DNA of 14,906 bases. It comes from Hyphomicrobiales bacterium (lineage in GTDB: Bacteria; Pseudomonadota; Alphaproteobacteria; Rhizobiales; Beijerinckiaceae). The notes below the pieces were generated by a model, which worked only from the letters and a program-made list of their open reading frames with translations, did not search any database and had not been told where the DNA came from. Shown piece by piece: positions 1 through 7,229 of this stretch. The position numbers were made by a program, and so were the translations under genes. Location: positions 1 to 14,906 of the forward strand of contig JAQGKM010000036.1 in assembly GCA_028290125.1 (NCBI GenBank), in the 5' to 3' direction. Every line of letters begins with the position of its first letter. Position 1 is the stretch's first letter.

Positions 1-3000
1 GCGACATTGCCGGGCAGGTTGGTTTCGAAGGTGGTGATGGGGGTAGGGCTCCAGTTGGTCCCGGCGCCCGAGTAGATGACGCCCTTGATGTCGACGTTTG
101 CGGGCGTGAGGAGGTTGGCCTCCGCCCAGAAGACGCCGAATGAGCCGTTCTGCTGCGCAACGGTGTAGGCAGTCTGGCCCGCCGCGACTGCGCCGAAGGT
201 GGTGGCGAACGGCAGCGCGAATTCTGCGTAGGTCGTGACGCCGGTGGCGACGACATCGACGCCGCCCAGACCGCCCGTCTCGCGGTCGCCCGTCTCGTTG
301 ATCGCCGGGATGAACACCTTGAGATGCACGCGTTCATCCGTGCCAATGTATGTCGCGACAAGCTGTCCGTCGTGCAGGCTGCCGATCGTCATGTCGCGAC
401 CGAGGATCGGCGTTGCGCCGCCGAGATTGTTGGCTGCCCGCAGTCCCAGGTTGGTGAGGATGATGGCCGCGCCATCGTCGGCCGTGCCGCGCAGGCCGTC
501 GAGGCCGAGCGAAATCGGCGCCGTCTCCGAACCGACGCCGAACGTAGCGGCGGTGGACGGAATGAAGTTGCCGGCGGCGTCGGTCGCGAGTTGTCCCTGC
601 TGGGTCGCCGGGTTCAGGACCGGCAGGCCGGCGGCGTCGCGCAGGATGTCATAGACCGGGATTTCGTAGCGCGCGAATTCGAGGGTTCCGTAAGCGTCGG
701 CGGCGTTGCTGTCGCCGACGCCGCCGTTCATCGCATAAGCGACGTGGAAACCGACTTCGAGCGTGTCATTGTCCACGTTGACGATTTCGTAGCCCTGGAT
801 GACCGGGCGAGCTGCAACGCCGGCCCCGTCGGATCCGACGACAACGCCTTCGCCGCCCGCGAGGCCCGGCCCCGGCACGCCGCCGGCCGGATCGAGCACG
901 ACATGCGTGTTGGTGCTCGCAAAGCGATAGTGGATGGACGTATCGCCCGGGACGCTCGATTCCCAGACGGCGGTCATGCCGAGACCGGCGGTCATCGCGA
1001 CGTCGATGCGCGAGACGGTGTTGCCGGCAAACGTGCCGTCCGTCAGCTGCGTGTTCTGCTCGAGCAGCACGGGATCGGGCTTGCCGGTGACGTCATACGT
1101 GATGGCCCAGACCTGACGCCCGCCGCCGGAGATCCACGCCAGCCCGGCGCCGTCCTGCAGGTTGGTGACCGTGATCCCGCTTTGCGCGCCGCCGCTGCGA
1201 TCGACCGCGATTTCCTTGTACTGGCTCGTGTCGTCGAGGCTCCAGGGAACCGGTGTGCCGCCGTAATTGGCGGGCGGAGGCGGCGGCGTTACGGGCGAGC
1301 GGAGGTCGATCGTCTGTGCGCCTGCGCCATTGTTGGCAAGGTCGAGAAAGCGCAGCTTCTCGATGTTGTAGAGGTTGTCGATGCCGTCGTTCAGCAGCTG
1401 ATTGCCGGCGCCGTTGGCTGTCGGACGCAGATCGATGACCTCGAAGCTGCCATCGCCGTTGATGGTGATCGAATAATCCTCGCGGCGACCCGTATAGACG
1501 GCGGTATCGACGCCTTCTCCGCCATCGATGATCTCGGGAATGCCGGCCGCGCCGCGCACGCCCGGGCCGCCCTGAACGACGTCGTCGCCCATGCCGGCGT
1601 AGATCCAGTCGACGAGCCCGTTGGTGTCCGACAGGTCGCCGCGGATATCGTCGTTGCCATTCGTTCCGACAAGCACGTCGCGCCGGGCCTGAATGCTGCC
1701 GTCAGGGCGCACCAGATCGCCGAGCGTCGGATCGGGGTTGACGGCGTCGCGGGTGTCCATGATGCGCGCGACGATGTCGTTTCCGTCGGTGTAGGCGCTG
1801 CTGGTGTCGTGATAGACCGCGACGAAACGGTCGCCGAGCAGCCCCGCAAGGCCCGCATGATCCTGCTGGCCCGCCGTCGCGGCGTTGACCGTCACGAACG
1901 ATCCTTCGGGCATCATCGACAATGCGACGCCGGTGACCGGGTCGAGAACCGTGCTGACGTGCTGCGCGAGGACGTCGCCGTTCACGTTCCAGCTGACGAC
2001 GACGTCGTTGCTGTCTTCGCCGCTCAGGCCGGTGACATGGAAATCGGCTGCATTCGGCGCGAAGCCTGCCGGCAGTTTCGCGAAGGTGAAGATGTCGGAC
2101 TCGCCGAATCCGAAGCCCTGGCCGTTCAGTCCGTTGCCAGCGGAACTCAGCATCTTGCCGAACACCGAATAGCCGGACGGACTCGTGGCGTCGGCGCTGA
2201 TCCAGGCGACGACGAAATTCACCGCGCCCGCCGAAACGATCTGCGCATTCGTACCTGCGGCCACGTTGAACCCGGCGGAGAGATTGTCGGCGCCGGGCGT
2301 GACGATAACCTGACCGAGATCGTCATAGGCGCGGAACATGACCTTCTCGCCGCCGGCGCCGTTCGAGGCGACCCAGACGATGCCGGTCTCGAAGGTGTGC
2401 AAGGCGGCCGTCGACGGGTTGCGGCCGAACAGGCCGCCGGTGTTGTTGGCGTCCTCGTCGCCGACCCAGACGGCGGCGTCGCTGCCCAGCCCGGCAATGC
2501 CGTCGACGCCGCCCGCTTGCGGAGCGGCGGGATTGCCGAGCGCGTCGAGCGGAACCTCGAAGCGCTGAAGCATGACGCGGCCGTAGCCTGCGGGCAGGGA
2601 CCCGTCGACGCCATCGAGATGGGTCGAGATCCACGCGACGTTATAACCGTCGCTCATGCCGGTCGGGAGAACGGAGCCGCCGATCGGGCTTGCCAGCGTG
2701 CGGTCGAGCATCGACTCGGAAAGCTCCGCGTCATGCTGGTCGACGTTCGCGCCTTCGTTGAAGGCCGACAGTTCGACCGAGGTAAGCTGGCCGGGGCCGA
2801 CGAAGTTGGTGCGGATTTCACGCGATGTGTCGGCTGCAGTGTCGCGTTGCTCCCAGGCGACGCCCCATCCGGAGTTTGCGCCACCCGATGTGATCACCGG
2901 ATTGGTCTCGATCCCGATCCCGTCGCTGAGATTGATCGCGTTCGGGATGAAACTGTCAAAGCCGCCGATCACATCGTAGAACTGGCCCCGGATGTGCGTG

Positions 3001-6000
3001 TCCGCGCCGGGCGCAGTGGCGTTTTCCCACACGATGCCGACGAATTCGCCGACGCTGTCGGCGATGGACGGGCTGCTCTGGACGCCGGCGGTCGTCGCAT
3101 GATTGACGATGAAGCCGTCGACATCCGGCGTGCCCGCCGCATTGGGCGCCGTGTCGGCGTCCGCGTTGCTCCAGCCCCACGGAGTCGGGGTTACGTCCGG
3201 ACGTTCTCCCGCGAGCTGGGCCGCCGTGATCATCTGCGCGCCGGGCGCATTGCCGAGGAACTGGAAGTTCTCGACGCTGCGGACGACATCGCTGCCGTCG
3301 CCATTCGCGCGCTTGTCCACGATCGTGAAGATGCCATTGCCCGCAGACGTGATGAGATAATCGTCGTTGGTGGCGACGCCATCCTGGCTGAACCGTCCCG
3401 ACAGGACCAGGGTGTCGGAACCGCCGCCGCCGTCGATGGCGTCGTTGCCCAATCCTGCGATGAACGTGTCGTCGCCGAGACCTCCGTCGAGGATGTCATC
3501 CCCGGCGAGGCCGTCGATCAGGTCCTGCGCGATCGTGCCGACGAGGACGTCGGGCAGGACCTTGCAGGCATCGCCGATCATCGTGATGCCGACGCCATTG
3601 AGCTTGATCGGGCTGCCGACGGGATCGACACGCGTGTCGAAGATCTGGCCCGCGATGTTGCTCGCATCGCCGGGCGTGGAATCGTCCTGGTAGATCACGA
3701 TGAAGCGGTCGCCGATCATGCCTGTCGACGTCACGCCGGTGGCGTTGGCCGCCGCATGGAAGATCGAGGCCGTCGGTTCCTGCGCGACGCCCCCCGCCGA
3801 GAAGCTGCGGCTGAAGATGGCCTGCGTTCCCGCATCCGCCGCCGACCAGCTGATCGCAAACCCGCCGCTGTCGGGCAGGGCCGCCAGGGTGAAATCATTG
3901 ATGCCGTTCGACGCGCCCTCGAGCGCATCGAGCTGGATGAGCGGGCTCGCCGTGAAGGCGCCGGCGGCGGCGCCCGGCGTGAACACACGCGCTTCGAGAA
4001 CCTTGTTGCCGCCCGCCAGCGTGGCGACCCACGCGAGGACGAAACCGCCGCCTGCCAGCGCAAGGACGTGTTGCTGCGCGCCTGCGCCCAGCGGCGCTGC
4101 CGCGGTCGCGACATTGTTCGTCGCGACGCCCAGCGGGTTGGCGTCGACCGTTCCATTGTCGTTGTAGATCTGGATGTTGATCTGGTTGGCCGCATCGACC
4201 CAGGTGACGACGGTCTCGTTCGCGGCGCCGAGCAGGCCGGCGATGGACGGATCGCGTCCGTTGGCCGCCACGAGCACCTGCGCATTGCTGCCCGCGAGAC
4301 TGCCGTCGAGCCCGGTCGGGGCGGGCGGGCCTGCCGGATCCTTTTTCGCATCGAGCGGGGCGGCGAAGCGCTGGACGAAAACGCTGCCAAGCGCATGCGC
4401 CGGGCCCGCGCCTTCGACCCAGGCGAGATCGAAACCGTCCACGATGGGTTTGCGGGTGGCGGGATCGTCCTGCGTGTAGGAAGAGACGGCGAGATCATGC
4501 TGGCTGGCAGCCGCATTCGTCGAGATGGCGATTTCCGAACCGAGCACGGATCCGGTGACGGTGTCGTAATATCGCAGTTTGAGCTGGCTGTTGGCGCCGC
4601 CGTTCGTCTCGCTCCAGGCGATGCCAAAACCGAGGCCCACTCCGCCGGCGACCATTTGCAGGTCGGTGATGTTCGATCCTGTGGCGTCCGTCAGGACGGC
4701 GCTCGGGGTTGCCGGATCGAGCTGACCGCGTTCGTCGAGGAAGGTCATGGTGACCGCATTGCCGTCGATCCACGCCACGGCGATCAGCTCGCCGCCGTGA
4801 TCGGCGACAGCAGGTCCGACCTGGTTTCCCGAAGCGGACATCACACTGATCGGCGCGAGGCTCGTGTTGCCCCATTGGTTGGTGGCGGGCGCCCCGGGAG
4901 GCGCCTCGGCGACGTTGGACACGCTGATCGCAAGGGTCTGCGTATCGCTGTCGCCATTGCTGTTGGTCACCTTGACGACCACGTCATAGACGTTGTTCTG
5001 GCCGGCGTCGGACGGAAGTTCGAAATCGGGCGCAGCAATGAAGGTGAGAGCGCCGTTCTGGTCGATCGTTAACAGCGTTTTGTCCGAGCCGCCGACTATC
5101 TCGTATGTGAGGGTGAGGCCGGCCGGGTCGGAAGCCAGAACCTGCGTGACCGCTGTCGTGTTCTCGGCGACAGAAACGACCGCCGTGTCGCCGCCGCCAT
5201 CGGAGGTGATGAAAGGCGCCGTCGCCAAAGCGACAGTCACGGCGGCCGTCGTGGCGCCGCTCACATTGCCGGCGCCGTCGGTGATGGTGACGGCGACATT
5301 GAATGCGCCTGAGCCGAGGGCTGCAAGAGTGGCGGCCGACACCGTGATGGTCGCCTGTCCGGCGAGAATGTCACTGGCGGTCAGCGTGTAGTTGATGATC
5401 TGGCCGCCCCAGTTGACGGAAATCTTGTCGGTCGCGATCGCGCCCGTGCCGACGAGGGCGACGACGACGGGCGTGCCGTCCTGCGCTTCCGACTTGGTGA
5501 TCAGGCCGCCGCTTGCATTTTCTGCAATCAGGATTTGCGGCGCGGCCGGAGGCGTCGCGTCAATGACGCTGATCTGCCCGGTCGCCTTGTCGACGGAAAG
5601 GCTCGTCGCCGTGACGTTCAGGAGATCGACCAGCACGTCCTGGCTGTCGGCGCCGGTGTTGTTGCCTTGAATGAACACGAACGTGTGCGTGACGCCTGCA
5701 ATCGTGGCCGAGAACGACACCGTCTTGCCGGCGCCAAGGCTGGTGCCTTGCAGATATTGCACGACGGCGGCGACATCCGACATCGAGGTGAGGCGCACCG
5801 CGCTCGTGAACTTGTTGCTCGGGTCATCGTCGAAGGAGATGACGCCATTGGCGATGCTGTGCGCGGTGACGGTTGCGCCGGTGTTGAGCCGCAGCGTGGA
5901 TGTCGATCCGTGCGAGCTGTTCGTGTTTCCCGCGACGTCGGCCCCGGCAAACTGCAGCTTCTCGCTTTGCGCCGCCGTCCTGCCGGCGACGAAATCCGTG

Positions 6001-6170
6001 ACCACGTCGAAGCCGGAGATCGTCCCCTGGGTGTTGGAGCCGCCGATCGAGAGCGTGCTGCCGCCCGCTGCGAAGACGAAGATATCGCTGCCGCCAAGAC
6101 CGGTGAAAGTGTCGGCGCCTGCGCCGCCGACCAGGGTGTTGTTCGCAGAAGTACCGGTGATGTTGGCCAT
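1..6170 (-). CDS. Giant RTX/cadherin-domain calcium-binding protein, N-terminal 2056 codons (C-terminus beyond left edge)
   Basis: The frame is open without a stop from ATG at 6170 to the left edge. The start follows GGAG seven bases upstream. There is no N-terminal signal peptide, which fits a type I secretion (RTX) substrate with a C-terminal signal outside the window. Order of parts: RTX-like glycine/aspartate repeats at about residues 3-37; a beta-rich domain at about 40-195; a bacterial Ig-like domain at about 200-313; a cadherin-like domain at about 318-422 (VVSVAENTT, LTIDQNGALTF). Three long related modules then begin near W433, W998 and W1643. They share phrases such as GDRFIVIYQD/GDRFVAVYHD, FVLAWV and GQxFD, and the first two each end in an RTX block (from D874 and D1498) followed by a YxITxxGxGxFxxxD segment. 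Role unknown: surface or secreted calcium-dependent adhesin, S-layer-like protein, or the non-catalytic part of a larger RTX enzyme. The RTX family call is secure; function is not. Confidence 0.9.
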   Translation of the reverse strand, partial: MANITGTSANNTLVGGAGADTFTGLGGSDIFVFAAGGSTLSIGGSNTQGTISGFDVVTDFVAGRTAAQSEKLQFAGADVAGNTNSSHGSTSTLRLNTGATVTAHSIANGVISFDDDPSNKFTSAVRLTSMSDVAAVVQYLQGTSLGAGKTVSFSATIAGVTHTFVFIQGNNTGADSQDVLVDLLNVTATSLSVDKATGQISVIDATPPAAPQILIAENASGGLITKSEAQDGTPVVVALVGTGAIATDKISVNWGGQIINYTLTASDILAGQATITVSAATLAALGSGAFNVAVTITDGAGNVSGATTAAVTVALATAPFITSDGGGDTAVVSVAENTTAVTQVLASDPAGLTLTYEIVGGSDKTLLTIDQNGALTFIAAPDFELPSDAGQNNVYDVVVKVTNSNGDSDTQTLAISVSNVAEAPPGAPATNQWGNTSLAPISVMSASGNQVGPAVADHGGELIAVAWIDGNAVTMTFLDERGQLDPATPSAVLTDATGSNITDLQMVAGGVGLGFGIAWSETNGGANSQLKLRYYDTVTGSVLGSEIAISTNAAASQHDLAVSSYTQDDPATRKPIVDGFDLAWVEGAGPAHALGSVFVQRFAAPLDAKKDPAGPPAPTGLDGSLAGSNAQVLVAANGRDPSIAGLLGAANETVVTWVDAANQINIQIYNDNGTVDANPLGVATNNVATAAAPLGAGAQQHVLALAGGGFVLAWVATLAGGNKVLEARVFTPGAAAGAFTASPLIQLDALEGASNGINDFTLAALPDSGGFAISWSAADAGTQAIFSRSFSAGGVAQEPTASIFHAAANATGVTSTGMIGDRFIVIYQDDSTPGDASNIAGQIFDTRVDPVGSPIKLNGVGITMIGDACKVLPDVLVGTIAQDLIDGLAGDDILDGGLGDDTFIAGLGNDAIDGGGGSDTLVLSGRFSQDGVATNDDYLITSAGNGIFTIVDKRANGDGSDVVRSVENFQFLGNAPGAQMITAAQLAGERPDVTPTPWGWSNADADTAPNAAGTPDVDGFIVNHATTAGVQSSPSIADSVGEFVGIVWENATAPGADTHIRGQFYDVIGGFDSFIPNAINLSDGIGIETNPVITSGGANSGWGVAWEQRDTAADTSREIRTNFVGPGQLTSVELSAFNEGANVDQHDAELSESMLDRTLASPIGGSVLPTGMSDGYNVAWISTHLDGVDGSLPAGYGRVMLQRFEVPLDALGNPAAPQAGGVDGIAGLGSDAAVWVGDEDANNTGGLFGRNPSTAALHTFETGIVWVASNGAGGEKVMFRAYDDLGQVIVTPGADNLSAGFNVAAGTNAQIVSAGAVNFVVAWISADATSPSGYSVFGKMLSSAGNGLNGQGFGFGESDIFTFAKLPAGFAPNAADFHVTGLSGEDSNDVVVSWNVNGDVLAQHVSTVLDPVTGVALSMMPEGSFVTVNAATAGQQDHAGLAGLLGDRFVAVYHDTSSAYTDGNDIVARIMDTRDAVNPDPTLGDLVRPDGSIQARRDVLVGTNGNDDIRGDLSDTNGLVDWIYAGMGDDVVQGGPGVRGAAGIPEIIDGGEGVDTAVYTGRREDYSITINGDGSFEVIDLRPTANGAGNQLLNDGIDNLYNIEKLRFLDLANNGAGAQTIDLRSPVTPPPPPANYGGTPVPWSLDDTSQYKEIAVDRSGGAQSGITVTNLQDGAGLAWISGGGRQVWAITYDVTGKPDPVLLEQNTQLTDGTFAGNTVSRIDVAMTAGLGMTAVWESSVPGDTSIHYRFASTNTHVVLDPAGGVPGPGLAGGEGVVVGSDGAGVAARPVIQGYEIVNVDNDTLEVGFHVAYAMNGGVGDSNAADAYGTLEFARYEIPVYDILRDAAGLPVLNPATQQGQLATDAAGNFIPSTAATFGVGSETAPISLGLDGLRGTADDGAAIILTNLGLRAANNLGGATPILGRDMTIGSLHDGQLVATYIGTDERVHLKVFIPAINETGDRETGGLGGVDVVATGVTTYAEFALPFATTFGAVAAGQTAYTVAQQNGSFGVFWAEANLLTPANVDIKGVIYSGAGTNWSPTPITTFETNLPGNV
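1430..1679 (-). repeat. RTX block closing module 2
   Basis: About residues 1498-1580 repeat the module 1 ending: DVLVGTNGNDDIRG, then YAGMGDDVVQGGPG, an EIIDGGEGVDTAVY unit and EDYSITINGDGSFEVIDLR. It is more degenerate than the block at 3397-3551 but has the same order, supporting duplication of a whole module. Confidence 0.8.
3397..3551 (-). repeat. RTX nonapeptide block closing module 1
   Basis: About residues 874-925 of the giant protein contain DVLVGT, then successive GLAGDDILD, GGLGDDTFI, AGLGNDAID and GGGGSDTLV units. These are canonical RTX calcium-binding repeats. The block is followed by a DDYLITSAGNGIFTIVD segment, the beta-strand motif that often follows RTX blocks. Confidence 0.9.
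6060..6164 (-). repeat. N-terminal RTX-like Ca-binding repeats
   Basis: At the extreme N-terminus of the giant protein the residues include NTLVGGAGADTFTGLGGSD, matching the GGxGxDxxx calcium-binding nonapeptide pattern of hemolysin-type proteins. Only about two to three units are present. Confidence 0.75.
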
Positions 6171-6355
6171 GGCGCTACTCCGCCGCGAATGATTTTCGCC
6201 AGCCTCCCGGTGCAGGAGGCCTCGGATGCCCAGGCCGAACACGGCGCGCTCAACCCCAGGAGCCCACAGTCTTGATCGCTAGTGTGAAGACAAGCACCGG
6301 ACTTTCGTCGGAAAAATCGAACCGACTGAAGTCGCAGCGAGGCCGGGTCGGGGGT
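6171..6355. other. Gap between luxR-type gene and RTX gene (5' region of the RTX gene)
   Basis: This 185-bp stretch holds no convincing gene. It includes the RTX ribosome binding site (GGAG seven bases before the ATG at 6170) and a small hairpin, GCCTCC (6202-6207) and GGAGGC (6215-6220), with a 7-nt loop. I see no run of T after the hairpin, so it is not a clear terminator. The RTX gene could have its own promoter here or be read through from the regulator gene; I cannot identify a convincing -35/-10 pair. Confidence 0.5.
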
Positions 6356-6973
6356 TCAGAAGACGCGGGCGAGAACGCGCGCAAGTTGCGCCTGACCGAT
6401 GCAGCCGGTCTTTGCGAAGACGCGGCGCAAGTGGATCCGCGCGGTGTGCAGCGTGATCTGCATGGCCTGCGAAACCTCGTCCAAAGTCAGGCCGGCGGCG
6501 AAGAAGGCCGCGAACTCGGCTTCCCGAACCGAGTAGCCGAAAATCCGGACCAGAACGTCGGGGGACGGCAATTCGCGCGCATGCAGGTCGATCACGAGCA
6601 GCGCAGCCAGGCGTTCGCTTTCCACGGTCAGGGGGTGCAACCTGACAAGATAGCGGGTGACGCCTTCGCGATCCGGGATGCCGATGTGCTGGACGCCAGG
6701 CGCAGGACCGCCGTCGATGGTCTTGAGGATCATTTCCTTCAGTGACCGGTCGACGCTGGCGCGTTGGGCGAGCAGACGGCCCTTCGTTTCGGACAATCCG
6801 GACGCCCGGCTCAGCAAAGTCTTGCCGCGGTCGTTGGCGACGATAATCGTATAGTTTCGATCTAGTATGAACAGGCAGCAGGGCAGGATAGAGCCTAGGT
6901 GCTCAGCAAGGAGCGCGAGGGATTCACAGTAGCCATCGAGATGAAATCGATTTGACCCATCCCCCGCTGACAT
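6356..6973 (-). CDS. LuxR-type HTH transcriptional regulator with PAS-like sensor region
   Basis: A 205-residue protein. The C-terminal 61 residues (145-205) form a LuxR/GerE-type helix-turn-helix: SVREAEFAAFFAAGLTLDEV followed by the recognition-helix region around TLHTARIHLRRVFAKTG. The preceding part (about 15-135) looks like a PAS-type sensor (LFILDRNYTIIVAND near the start, VRLHPL and ALLVIDLH strands near its end). There is no receiver domain with a phosphorylatable Asp, and the length and sequence do not match an acyl-homoserine-lactone binding domain, so the signal is unknown. AAGGAG sits six bases before the ATG at 6973, which fixes the start. The gene lies just upstream of the RTX gene on the same strand and is divergent from the oxidase operon, so it is a good candidate for local control of one or both. 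That role is inferred from position. Confidence 0.85.
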   Translation of the reverse strand: MSAGDGSNRFHLDGYCESLALLAEHLGSILPCCLFILDRNYTIIVANDRGKTLLSRASGLSETKGRLLAQRASVDRSLKEMILKTIDGGPAPGVQHIGIPDREGVTRYLVRLHPLTVESERLAALLVIDLHARELPSPDVLVRIFGYSVREAEFAAFFAAGLTLDEVSQAMQITLHTARIHLRRVFAKTGCIGQAQLARVLARVF

Positions 6974-7009
6974 CGGGCGCTCCTTCCGTATGCAAGAAAC
7001 TTACTGATG

Positions 7010-7041
7010 TTAGTATTAGGGCGTTCACCATCGCATACTAA
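7010..7041 (-). promoter_or_regulatory. Inverted repeat overlapping a possible promoter of the luxR-type gene
   Basis: The arms TTAGTAT (7010-7016) and ATACTAA (7035-7041) are perfect 7-bp inverted repeats separated by 18 bp. Read on the minus strand, TTAGTA (7041-7036) and TAATAC (7018-7013) are spaced 17 bp apart, a sigma70-like geometry with a good -10 and a weak -35. The repeat could be an operator over this promoter, for example for autoregulation. This is a pattern-based guess. Confidence 0.35.
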
Positions 7042-7052
7042 GAAACAATTGC

Positions 7053-7066
7053 CGTTAAGCTTAACG
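7053..7066. promoter_or_regulatory. 14-bp perfect palindrome, candidate operator
   Basis: CGTTAAGCTTAACG is a perfect palindrome near the middle of the divergent region. It directly abuts a second palindrome (7066-7083). Position and symmetry suit a dimeric regulator binding site; the regulator is unknown. Confidence 0.45.
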
Positions 7067-7083
7067 ATCACGCATACGTGATC
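7066..7083. promoter_or_regulatory. Interrupted palindrome, candidate operator
   Basis: GATCACG CATA CGTGATC has 7-bp perfect arms around a 4-bp centre. It sits immediately next to the palindrome at 7053-7066, sharing one base. The 18-bp size is near that of LuxR-family boxes, but the sequence is not a recognised consensus. Confidence 0.45.
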
Positions 7084-7097
7084 TTGCCTTTCCGACC

Positions 7098-7144
7098 GAG
7101 GTCTGACCGCGCACGGGACCAAAGTCCGACGGTCTTCAGACCTC
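7098..7144 (+). promoter_or_regulatory. Long inverted repeat in the leader of the oxidase operon
   Basis: The arms GAGGTCTGA (7098-7106) and TCAGACCTC (7136-7144) are perfect 9-bp inverted repeats 29 bp apart. Inside them is a smaller hairpin, GGAC (7116-7119) and GTCC (7124-7127) with a CAAA loop. If transcribed, this would form a nested stem-loop about 85 bases before the oxidase start. It may instead be a DNA operator pair. There is no U-tract, so a terminator is not indicated. Confidence 0.4.
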
Positions 7145-7229
7145 AGCGGTTCATTTCATAAGCCTTTCGATCATAGGCCGCACCTCAGCCGCGCCGCATA
7201 GTTTCGCGGACAAAGGCAAGGAGCGTCCC

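Larger units (their letters stand above)
6974..7229. promoter_or_regulatory. Divergent control region between luxR-type gene and multicopper oxidase operon
   Basis: This 256-bp region is visibly richer in A/T than the flanking genes, mainly at 6990-7085, as expected for back-to-back promoters. It contains four inverted repeats (7010/7041, 7053-7066, 7066-7083, 7098/7144), each listed separately, and the ribosome binding sites of both flanking genes: AAGGAG at 7218-7223 for the oxidase, and AAGGAG on the minus strand six bases before 6973 for the regulator. No gene of credible quality lies inside it. Confidence 0.75.

Noticed and set aside
324..5072. Plus-strand open frame of 1582 codons antisense to the RTX gene
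   Set aside because: Its codons align exactly opposite those of the RTX gene. The translation is Arg/Asp/Ala/Val-rich and low in domain signal, while the minus strand gives clear RTX, cadherin and Ig-like motifs. It is a GC-driven shadow.
6202..6220. Hairpin GCCTCC/GGAGGC as a terminator of the luxR-type gene
   Set aside because: The stem is only 6 bp and no T run follows on the minus strand, so a terminator cannot be supported.
7066..7083. Calling this palindrome a quorum-sensing lux box
   Set aside because: Size is close, but the sequence does not match a lux-box consensus and the nearby regulator lacks an acyl-homoserine-lactone binding domain.
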